Shown here piece by piece: positions 42,035-49,385 of a stretch of 64,000 nt of DNA. Both the position numbers and the translations under genes were made by a program. The notes beneath the pieces are model-generated. The model made no database searches, was not told where the DNA came from, and saw only the letters and a program-made list of their open reading frames with translations. Source of the stretch: Gemmataceae bacterium (lineage in GTDB: Bacteria; Planctomycetota; Planctomycetia; Gemmatales; Gemmataceae); contig LR594585.1 of NCBI GenBank assembly GCA_901538445.1, positions 372,001 to 436,000 of the forward strand, in the 5' to 3' direction. Numbering within the stretch: position 1 is the stretch's first letter; each line of letters opens with the position of its first letter.

Positions 42035-42901
42035 TCACACTCCTGCATTTTCTTCCAGCTTCCCGTTCCGCCAGGCGCGGCGCTCGCTCCAGCGCCAGAA
42101 GAGCTGGGCGAGCACGACGAGGGCCGCGGTCGTGGCGGCGAGCGTCGCGGCGAGTTCGCCGTTGCTCCAGTCGGCGAGCGGGCCCCGGAGCTGCGCAGGC
42201 AGCGCGCCGGTGCCCATCAGCGCCCGCCGCATTCCCTCGAGCCAGTACGTCGTCGGCAGGCTCAGCGAGACCGGCTGCACCCACGCGGGCAGCGCCGAGA
42301 GCGGGAACACGACGCCGCTCGCGAGGTACACGACCCCCGCCACCCCCTCGCTCAGGAACATGCCGTTCCGCGACATGTTCAGGCACGCCGCCGCGAGCAG
42401 CATCCCGCACGCCCACAGCATCGCGCCGCCGATCGCGAGGTACAGGACCAGCCACGGCAGATCGACGGTGACGGTGTTCCGCAGCTCGGAGAACAGGAAC
42501 AGGCCGACGCCGACGTTGAGCACCCCGCCGACGACCGCTTCGAGCCCGCGAGCCGCGCCGCGGCCGAGGAAGTAGGTCTGGAAGTGGGCCGGGCTGATGT
42601 ACACGTACTTCAGCATCCGGTAGTGCTCGCGGTCCCGGACCACGGCGTAGCTGAGGCCGAACATGACGCTGCCGACGAGCCCGTAGCACGCGTTCGAGAC
42701 GTACAGGTACGGCATGAACTCGACCGGCACCCGCGCCCCGGCGACGCTCCGGGCGGCGTAGAACATGCACACGAGCATGAGCGACCCGCACACCGGCTTG
42801 ACGAGCATGTACAGGGCGAACAGCCACGGGCTGGCCCAGTTCGTTTCGAGCTGCCAGCCGAGCCACGTGGCGAGGCGCAGGGTGCGGAGGTGTGCGAGCA
42901 T
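42035..42901 (-). CDS. ABC-2 type transporter permease
   Basis: This 288-residue protein has six predicted membrane helices (PWLFALYMLVKPVCGSLMLV, YGLVGSVMFGLSYAVV, VVGGVLNVGVGLFLF, WLVLYLAIGGAMLWACGMLL, GVAGVVYLASGVVFPLSALP and a last helix near the C-terminus). The ABC-2 signature region is FPLSALPAWVQPVSLSLPTT followed by YWLEGMRRAL. It should form the membrane half of an exporter, but no ATP-binding subunit gene is within view, so the partner lies elsewhere. Codons before 42901 derive from the neighbouring REP pair and were excluded. Confidence 0.82.
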   Translation of the reverse strand: MLAHLRTLRLATWLGWQLETNWASPWLFALYMLVKPVCGSLMLVCMFYAARSVAGARVPVEFMPYLYVSNACYGLVGSVMFGLSYAVVRDREHYRMLKYVYISPAHFQTYFLGRGAARGLEAVVGGVLNVGVGLFLFSELRNTVTVDLPWLVLYLAIGGAMLWACGMLLAAACLNMSRNGMFLSEGVAGVVYLASGVVFPLSALPAWVQPVSLSLPTTYWLEGMRRALMGTGALPAQLRGPLADWSNGELAATLAATTAALVVLAQLFWRWSERRAWRNGKLEENAGV

Positions 42902-42954
42902 GGGGGAATGATACGCGGCCGGGCGGGCGAGCGCCTGACGAGTTGGCCGAGTTG

Positions 42955-43023
42955 CCGGGCGAACCCTGAGCGCCAGCGAGGGGGTGACGCGCACCCCCTC
43001 GCTGGCGCTCAGGGTTCGCCCGG
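42955..43023. repeat. REP-like pair, GGCGAAC type, 32-nt arms
   Basis: The arms 42955-42986 and 42992-43023 pair perfectly, with 29 bases identical to the 6878 copy. It lies between the ABC-2 start and the S9 peptidase stop. Confidence 0.92.
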
Positions 43024-43028
43024 CGGAG

Positions 43029-44963
43029 TTACTTCACCTGGCCCGAGTGGCCCTTGATCTCGCCCACGGGCTCGGCGCGGCCGCCGAGGTGCTTCGCCAG
43101 GAACTGCTCGGTCACCGCGAAGAAGTGCAGCCGGTTCTCGGGCCGCACGAACCCGTGCCCCTCGTCCGGGTACAGCACGTACTCGACCGGCTTGCCGGCC
43201 TTCCGCATCGCGTCCACGATCTGGTCGCTCTCCGCCACCTTCACCCGCGGGTCGTTCGCCCCCTGGCCGATCAGCAGCGGCCGCTGGATCGCGTCCACCT
43301 TGAACAGCGGGGACCGCTCCTTGAGGAACGCCTCCTCCTTCTCCGGGTCGCCGACCCGCTTGGCGAACAGCGCCTTCATCGGCGCCCAGTACGGCGGGAT
43401 CGTCTTGAGCAGCGTGGTGATGTTGCTCGGGCCGACGATGTCCACCCCGCACGCGAACACCTCGGGCGTGAACGTGAGCCCGACGAGCGTGGCGTACCCG
43501 CCGTAGCTGCCGCCCATGATCGCGACCTTCTTCGGGTCGGCGACGCCCTGCTTCACGACCCACTCGACGGCGTCGAGCAGGTCCTGGTGCATCTTCCCGG
43601 CCCACTCGCGGTTCCCGGCGTTGAGGAACGCCTTGCCGTAGCCCGTGCTGCCGCGGAAGTTCACCTGGAGCACGGCGTACCCGCGGTTCGCGAGGAACTG
43701 CGCGAGCGGGTTGAACCCCCACGAGTCGCGCGCCCACGGGCCGCCGTGGACGAGCAGCACCGTCGGCAGGTTCTTCGCCTCGACGCCGAGCGGCTTCGTG
43801 AGGTAGCCGTGGACCGTGAGCCCGTCCTTGGCCTTGTAGCTGACCGGCTCGGTCTCCGCGAGCTGCACCTTCTCGAGCTTCGAGTTGTTGACGAACAGCA
43901 ACTCGGCCTTCTTCGTCGGGCGGTCGTAGAGGTAGTACGCGACCGGGCCGTTGTCGGCGGTGTACGCGACGACCCACTTCGACTGGTCCGTGGTCTGGCT
44001 GCTCACCGCGAAGTCGCCGCGGCGCACCTTCGCGAGCGCCTCGAAGTCGGCTCTCACGCTGTCGTCGAGCACCTTCCACTCGGTCCGGGCGCGGGTGACC
44101 GACACGGCGAGCGGCACCCGGCGCTTCTCGTCGATCATCGCGCCGCCGATGTCGTACTCCTTGTCCTCGGCGACGACCTCTTCCTTGCCGGTGGCGAGGT
44201 CGAGCTTCACGAGCCGCATGGTGTTCGCGTCGTGGTTGCCGACGACGTACAGCGTGTTCGCGTCGGCCCCGAACCCGGCCGCGGAGCCCTGCTCCTCCAT
44301 GCTCCAGTGCTTGATCGTCTTCCACTCGTCGCCCGGCTTGGCCCGCACGAGCAGGTCGTACCCGCCCTCCTTCATGTTCGCGGCGGTGGCGGCGCGGATC
44401 ACGAAGTCCTTGTCGGTGGTCCACCCGAGGACGTTGCCGGGGTTCTCGGTGTCGAGCTTCTCCTCACCGGTCGAGATGGTGACCCGGTGCATGTCGAACG
44501 CGGCCTTGTTCCGCTTGTTCAGCCCGACGAGCACGGTGTCCGGGTGGTCCTTGTCGAGGTCCACGCCTTGCACGCGGACGCCGGGGAACGGCGTGAGGTC
44601 GCGGGTCTTGGCGGTCGCGAGGTCGGCGGCGAACAGGTGGAAGTTCTCGTCGCCGCCGGCGTCTTGGAGGTACAGCAGGTGCTTGCCGTCGTGCGCCCAG
44701 AAGTACGACCGGATGCCGCGCTTCTCGTCGCTGGTGATCTTCTTCGCGTCGCCCTTGCCGAGCGGCCGCACCCACACCTGCATGACGTTCTTGTCGTCCG
44801 GCGCGAGGTACGCGAGGTGCTTGCCGTCCGGACTGATCTGCGGGCCGGCCTTGTCCGGGTTCCCGAACAGCACGTCGCGGGGGATCAGGGGCGGCAGTTC
44901 GGCGGACGCCGTAACGGCGGTGGTCAGCATGGCGATCGCGGCCAACAGCGTGGCTCGGCTCAT
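43029..44963 (-). CDS. S9 family prolyl oligopeptidase-like peptidase, exported
   Basis: This 644-residue protein has a signal peptide (MSRATLLAAIAMLTTAVTAS). A seven-bladed TolB-like propeller follows (QISPDGKHLAYLAPDDKNVM and others), then an alpha/beta hydrolase domain. The catalytic Ser is in IMGGSYGGYATL (G-x-S-x-G-G), the Asp in QGANDPRV and the His in PDEGHGFVRP. The order matches acylaminoacyl peptidase/DPP-like S9C enzymes, which release peptides from short substrates. It is likely periplasmic. Complete and well conserved. Confidence 0.9.
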   Translation of the reverse strand: MSRATLLAAIAMLTTAVTASAELPPLIPRDVLFGNPDKAGPQISPDGKHLAYLAPDDKNVMQVWVRPLGKGDAKKITSDEKRGIRSYFWAHDGKHLLYLQDAGGDENFHLFAADLATAKTRDLTPFPGVRVQGVDLDKDHPDTVLVGLNKRNKAAFDMHRVTISTGEEKLDTENPGNVLGWTTDKDFVIRAATAANMKEGGYDLLVRAKPGDEWKTIKHWSMEEQGSAAGFGADANTLYVVGNHDANTMRLVKLDLATGKEEVVAEDKEYDIGGAMIDEKRRVPLAVSVTRARTEWKVLDDSVRADFEALAKVRRGDFAVSSQTTDQSKWVVAYTADNGPVAYYLYDRPTKKAELLFVNNSKLEKVQLAETEPVSYKAKDGLTVHGYLTKPLGVEAKNLPTVLLVHGGPWARDSWGFNPLAQFLANRGYAVLQVNFRGSTGYGKAFLNAGNREWAGKMHQDLLDAVEWVVKQGVADPKKVAIMGGSYGGYATLVGLTFTPEVFACGVDIVGPSNITTLLKTIPPYWAPMKALFAKRVGDPEKEEAFLKERSPLFKVDAIQRPLLIGQGANDPRVKVAESDQIVDAMRKAGKPVEYVLYPDEGHGFVRPENRLHFFAVTEQFLAKHLGGRAEPVGEIKGHSGQVK

Positions 44964-45059
44964 CGAGAATCCCTCCCGGGTGGTGAACGCGACGTGATTA
45001 TACGGACCGGGTCGAGCGGGCCGCGTGGGGCATCAGTGCGGCGCCGGCATTGGGTTCTT

Positions 45060-45134
45060 GGCGAGCGGGGGACGTGAGTCCCCCGGTAGAACTGCAATTC
45101 TCACTTACCGGGGGACTCACGTCCCCCGCTCGCC
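45060..45134. repeat. REP-like pair, perfect 29-nt arms (GGCGAGC, GGGGGAC stem)
   Basis: The arms 45060-45088 and 45106-45134 pair perfectly. Each is GGCGAGC, GGGGGAC, GTGA loop, GTCCCCC, GGTA. It lies between the ATP-grasp stop and the S9 promoter region, 97 bp upstream of the S9 start. Confidence 0.92.
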
Positions 45135-45149
45135 TCGATCCCCGCCGCG

Positions 45150-46343
45150 TCAGTGCGACACCTTGTCGGCCCCGGGGAGGACCGCGCCGAAGTCGCGGGC
45201 GATGCGCGCGATGTACGACGTGAGCAGCTCCTCGACGCGGCCGGGGGTGTCGGCGGCAACCACGAACCCGATGTGGTGCTTCACGTCGGCCCGGTGGACG
45301 ATCTCCGGGTCGGTGAACCCCGACGTGTCCGGCGTCTCGTACCGCGACAGCGACATCACCACCCCGCCGAACCGCTGCTTCAGTGGCGGCAGGCGGTAGG
45401 TGTCGGTGCCGCGGGCGACCTCGAGTGCGGCCCACTCGGACCACAGGTTCACGCCGGTCGCGTGCTCGACCATGTCGGCCGTGTGCGCGCCGCCGACGCG
45501 GGCCGACGTCTCGATGAAGTAGAACTTGCCGTCGGCGTGCGCCCGCATGAACTCGGTGTGCGACGCGCCCCAGCCGAGTCCGAACCCGGTCAGCACCTGC
45601 TCGTTCGCCGCCCGCAGCGCCGCGACCTCGGGCCGGTCCCGCGGCACGGTGCGGGTCGCGTACACGCCGCCGCCGTGGTACACGTCGAGCAGCGGCCGCC
45701 AGTAGCCGTTGACCTCGGCGAAGATCACGCGCCCGTTCTCGCTGAGCGAATCGACGTGGTACAGGTCGCCCGGGACCATCTGCTCGATGAGGTGGAACGA
45801 GCGGTCGTCGCCGAGTTCGTGAACCCGCTGCCACACCTCGTCGGGCGTGTGGACCTTGCGAATCCCGGCGGCCGACGCCTCGCTCCGCGGCTTTACGAGC
45901 CACGGGCCGGGCACGCGGGCGAGGAACTCGGTCACCTCGCGGTCGTGGAACAGCGGGCAGAACTCCGGGATCGTGACGCCGAGGTCGCGGGCCTTCACCC
46001 GCATCGCGAGCTTGTCGCGGAACAGCCGCGCCGGTGAGTCGCCGAGCCCGAGGTGGGTCATCCGGAAGTGCTCGCGGACGCACGCGCCGACCTCGACGTC
46101 GAAGTCGTCGAGCGCGACGACCCGGTCGAACTTGAGCCCCCGCGTGAGGTACGCCACCGCGTTCAACAGCCCGCGGCGGTCGTGGAAGTCCTTGACCGCG
46201 AACACGTCGGCGCAGGCGTGCCGCGCCCACGGCTCGCCGAGCGCACCCTCGACGGTGAGCAGGTACGCCGCGTGCCCGTCGGCCTTGAGCCGTTCGAGGA
46301 ACCGGTTGCCCTTGAAGTAGCTGGCGAGGCAGAGGACGTTCAT
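45150..46343 (-). CDS. ATP-grasp domain protein
   Basis: This 397-residue protein has an N-terminal Rossmann-like part (MNVLCLASYFKGNRFLERLK), then the ATP-grasp core: RLFRDKLAMRVKARDLGVTI, PWLVKPRSEASAAGIRKVHT, HLIEQMVPGDLYHVDSL and YFIETSARVGGAHTADMVEH. The last holds the metal-binding E-x-(N/S)-x-R segment. It resembles carboxylate-amine ligases of the biotin-carboxylase-like type that join an amino acid or peptide to an acid; substrate unknown. The ATG at 46343 was chosen since upstream codons are repeat sequence. Confidence 0.83.
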   Translation of the reverse strand: MNVLCLASYFKGNRFLERLKADGHAAYLLTVEGALGEPWARHACADVFAVKDFHDRRGLLNAVAYLTRGLKFDRVVALDDFDVEVGACVREHFRMTHLGLGDSPARLFRDKLAMRVKARDLGVTIPEFCPLFHDREVTEFLARVPGPWLVKPRSEASAAGIRKVHTPDEVWQRVHELGDDRSFHLIEQMVPGDLYHVDSLSENGRVIFAEVNGYWRPLLDVYHGGGVYATRTVPRDRPEVAALRAANEQVLTGFGLGWGASHTEFMRAHADGKFYFIETSARVGGAHTADMVEHATGVNLWSEWAALEVARGTDTYRLPPLKQRFGGVVMSLSRYETPDTSGFTDPEIVHRADVKHHIGFVVAADTPGRVEELLTSYIARIARDFGAVLPGADKVSH

Positions 46344-46346
46344 GAC

Positions 46347-46452
46347 GATTGCGGAGTGCGGAAATTCGGAACGCGGGATCAAGACGCCCCAACGCGGCGC
46401 TCCGTTGTCTTATGGTCTTTCAATCCGCGTTCCGAATTCCGCACTCCGCATT
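46347..46452. repeat. GCGGAGTGCGGA-type inverted repeat
   Basis: GCGGAGTGCGGAAATTCGGA near 46351 pairs with TCCGAATTCCGCACTCCGCA ending at 46449. The centre is about 60 bp. It fills the gap between the ATP-grasp start and the next gene's stop. Confidence 0.75.
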
Positions 46453-48111
46453 TCAGCGGACGCGTTCGAACACGACGGCGCGGCTCCCGCGGCCGATCTC
46501 CCGCCAGCGCTCGGGGTGCGCCAGGAAGTATTGCTCGCGGCGCGACTTCCCGTTGTCCGGCTTCGTCTCGTCGGGCGGGTTCGCGGTGATGACGACGTAG
46601 TCGAAGCCCCACCGGTCGCGCCAGCCCTCCAGCTTCGCGCCGAACTCCTCGGGCGGCGACTTGATCGCGTCCACGTATTCCTTCAGCATGTCGTCGCCGT
46701 ACAGCTCGCACCGGTCGTCCATGTAGATCTTCAGCTTTGGCGCGTAGTAGATCAGGTAGCCGCCGAGGTCGAGGTCGTTGAACACCCGCGTGCCCGGCGG
46801 GATCGCTTGCACCGTCGGGTTCAGATCGACGGGCACCTCGTTCACGTCCATCTGGACCCAGCCCGAGCCGATGACCGGCACCGGCACGCGGGCGACGGCG
46901 AGCGCCGCCGAGAGCGCGACGAGTGCCGCGGGGATCACCCACCAGCGCGTTCCGCCGCGGATCAGCGCGACGCGGGCCGGGTCGTCCTCGGGGTTCCACG
47001 CGAGCGAGCCGTCGCCGTTCTTCACGAGGTAGCGGTGCATTGCGGTGAACCGCCACAGGTCCGCGATGCACACCGCGGCGGTGACCGCGAACAGCGGCCC
47101 CTGGCGGATGCTCTTGAACGTGAGCACCAGCCACACGAGCGGGATCAGCCACGTCACGCGCGGCCACTTCGGAAGCGTGCTCAGGAGCAGCACGACGTAC
47201 ACCGCGGCCATGCCGACGACCATCAGGCCGGTCTGCGAGGTCGGGTCCATCGGCTTGTGCTCGCTGATGACCTGGGGCATCACCTTCGACGCGAGCAACC
47301 GCTGCCAGATCTCGAGCATCCGCAGGCCGTGCGGGTTGACGAGCGGCGTCAGCAGGCACGCCACCACGATCCCGACGAGCGCGAACGCAACGGGCCAGCT
47401 CGTGATGGGCGAGCGGGGGACGTGAGTCCCCCGGTTGGGATTCGATTGCGGTTCACCGGGGGACTCGCGTCCCCCGCTCGCCAGGAACAGCACGCCCCAG
47501 CCCGCGACGCACAGGCCGAGCGTCATCGTGCCGCCGAGGACGCCGCCGTGCAGGTTCGTCCACACGACGTACAGCGGGATGAGCCACGCGAGCCGCCGGA
47601 CCGAGCACCACCCGCGCTCGTAGTCGATGGCGCACATCATGGTCCACCCGAGCAGCGCGATGGTGAACATGTGCGGGCGGACGTAGTAGTGGAACGCGCC
47701 CACGAAGATGCCCCCGCCCACGACCAGCGCCGCGAGCACCGGCCCCATGCCGCCGCCGTACTCCGTTCCGGGCACCTCGCGGGGCGGGGCAAGGACGCAC
47801 CGCCGGAAGATCATCGTGAACAGCGCCGCGACGCCGGTGGCGAACGCGAGGAGCATCAGGTCGAAGCCGCCGAGGTCGTGGGCGACGGCCATGAGGACCT
47901 CCGAGCCCCACTGCTGCGGCACCCACGGTTGCCCCTCGAACGTGTAGCTGAACGGGTCGGTCTGCGGGATGCCGCGGTCGAGCGTCATCTGGCCGACCAC
48001 GATGTGCCACAGCGACCCGGGGTCCCAGAACCCGCGCTCGCGGAACGCGAAGAGCATCCCGACCCAGACGAGCAGGAAGAACAGCGTCTCGGGTCGCAGG
48101 AACCGGTTCAC
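46453..48111 (-). CDS. Multi-pass membrane protein, glycosyltransferase-like, with in-frame REP insert
   Basis: This 552-residue protein has about ten membrane helices and a C-terminal soluble part. The N-terminal loop FRERGFWDPGSLWHIVVGQM and IPQTDPFSYTFEGQPWVPQQ recalls dolichol-phosphate-mannose-type (GT-C) transferases, with acidic residues in the first loop. The soluble end reads RVFNDLDLGGYLIYYAPKLK and YMDDRCELYGDDML. Near residues 210-235 the sequence LASGGRESPGEPQSNPNRGT is encoded by a REP pair (47408-47482) that keeps the frame. The start is GTG 48111 after GGAGG. Activity is inferred only. Confidence 0.78.
   Translation of the reverse strand: MNRFLRPETLFFLLVWVGMLFAFRERGFWDPGSLWHIVVGQMTLDRGIPQTDPFSYTFEGQPWVPQQWGSEVLMAVAHDLGGFDLMLLAFATGVAALFTMIFRRCVLAPPREVPGTEYGGGMGPVLAALVVGGGIFVGAFHYYVRPHMFTIALLGWTMMCAIDYERGWCSVRRLAWLIPLYVVWTNLHGGVLGGTMTLGLCVAGWGVLFLASGGRESPGEPQSNPNRGTHVPRSPITSWPVAFALVGIVVACLLTPLVNPHGLRMLEIWQRLLASKVMPQVISEHKPMDPTSQTGLMVVGMAAVYVVLLLSTLPKWPRVTWLIPLVWLVLTFKSIRQGPLFAVTAAVCIADLWRFTAMHRYLVKNGDGSLAWNPEDDPARVALIRGGTRWWVIPAALVALSAALAVARVPVPVIGSGWVQMDVNEVPVDLNPTVQAIPPGTRVFNDLDLGGYLIYYAPKLKIYMDDRCELYGDDMLKEYVDAIKSPPEEFGAKLEGWRDRWGFDYVVITANPPDETKPDNGKSRREQYFLAHPERWREIGRGSRAVVFERVR
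47408..47482. repeat. REP-like pair inside a coding sequence
   Basis: The arms 47408-47435 and 47455-47482 pair over 28 bp with one mismatch. Each unit is of the GGCGAGC/GGGGGAC type, as at 45060. It lies between two hydrophobic segments of the membrane protein, and the reading frame stays open through it. Confidence 0.9.
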
Positions 48112-48297
48112 AGCGCGCCTCCGCCAGCCGAACGGACCGATGGAAGAGTAGTACGGGATTGCGGACCGAAGGGTGAGGTGCGGAGCCGCGAGCGATTCCC
48201 CGGTTCGCGGTTGACGCGGCCCGGATCGTTCGGCATGTACAGATAGACACGTCTTTGCGTTTTGCGAGCGGCGCGAGCCCGCCGAGGAACCGCCGTC

Positions 48298-48420
48298 GCC
48301 CCACACCCGGGGCGTTGCCCCGGGCTGGGATTGTCCGCCCCCTTCGGGGTCATCACCGGTGTCCTGCAGGCTGAAGGCCTGCGACAACCCGAGCCCGGGG
48401 CAACGCCCCGGGTGTGGGGC
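48298..48420. repeat. REP-like pair, CCCGGGGC stem, 29-nt arms
   Basis: The arms 48298-48326 and 48392-48420 pair perfectly over 29 bp. Each has stem CCCGGGGC, loop GTT, GCCCCGGG. The centre holds smaller hairpins (CCCCCTTCGGGG and CAGGCTGAAGGCCTG). Located between divergent genes. Confidence 0.88.
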
Positions 48421-48470
48421 CGCGGCCGATCTTCTGACCGCCCGTCACCTTTCTTCCCCCGAGTGCCGTC

Positions 48471-49158
48471 ATGCCCCCCGTCACCCCCGAGCTGGAGGCC
48501 GTGCTGTCCCGCGCCGCGGACCTCCGCGCCGGGGGCTCGACCTGGGCCGCCATCGCCGCCGCGCTCGACGTGGACGCCGACGAACTGAAGGCGCTGTGCC
48601 GGTTCGACCCGACGTACCACCGGGCCGCCGCACGCGCCCGCCGCGAGATCATCGCCGACGCCGCGGCCGAGTCGATGCGGTTCCTCCGGAAGGTGCTACG
48701 CGGGAGCGACGTGAAGGCCGCGCGCCGCGCGGCGGAGACGCTGAGCCGGGCGTACCTGACCCGGGTGCGGCACCGCCGGCCCGTGAAGAACCCCCGGCCC
48801 CGCGTGGACCCGCGGCTCGAAGGCTTGCGGCCCGAGGACGCCGAGGAGGTGCTGTACCAGTGCGCGCTGACCCCCGAGGGGCGGGTCCGCCAGGACAGGA
48901 TTGACGCCGCGTGCCTGCCCGACTTCGACCGGGGGTTCGCCCGCGCCCACGCCGACATGCTCAAGCGGCACACGCTCAAGAACCCGCCCCGCACCGGCGA
49001 CGACCCCGGCGCGACCGGCTCCGGCGTGCCCCGCACCCCGCACGACCCGAGCGGGCCGGAACGTGGCGCGGCGCGTGCGCCCCACGACCCCGCGAGCGCC
49101 GCCCCCTCAGCACATCGCGAGCAACGACCGCAGTACACTTCCGCGATCCCAGTGGCCC
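48471..49158 (+). CDS. Terminase-small-subunit-like hypothetical protein, no stop codon
   Basis: From the ATG at 48471 a coding-like stretch runs about 230 residues. The N-terminal part LSRAADLRAGGSTWAAIAAA followed by LDVDADELKAL has a helix-turn-helix character, and TYHRAAARARREIIADAAAE leads into a helical segment. The layout recalls planctomycete proteins with a small-terminase-like HTH. The frame then enters a palindrome (49160-49310) and stays open antisense to the glycosidase until 52337, which is not believable protein. The true end is unknown; the stop may have been lost. Treat the 3' end given here as approximate. Confidence 0.4.
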
Positions 49159-49159
49159 C

Positions 49160-49310
49160 GTCCTCTGACCTCCCCACTGGTGGGGGAGGTCGCTCCGAGT
49201 CTTCGAGGAGCGGGTGGGAGGGAACGCCCCTGCGCGTGAGGAGCGCTCCCCCCCACCCGGCTCGCAAAGCCTCGCCACCCTCCCCCACCAGGGGGGAGGG
49301 CAACGAACCG
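49160..49310. repeat. Long palindrome, CTCCCCCAC family
   Basis: GACCTCCCCACTGGTGGGGG near 49166 pairs with CCTCCCCCACCAGGGGGGAG near 49282. The centre has a second pair (GAGGAGCGGGTGGGAGGGAA with its inverse), giving about 70 bp of paired sequence. It is related to 36508-36659. Confidence 0.75.
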
Positions 49311-49385
49311 GGACCGCGGCCCGGCCCCGGGACGGTTCCGGCGCGGTCCGACTCCCTCGTGGACGTGCTCCCCGCCCCCCGCGGC

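Noticed and set aside
45025-45399. Short plus-strand frame across the 45060 REP pair
   Set aside because: It is encoded by the repeat and by the antisense of the ATP-grasp gene; no ribosome site or motif.
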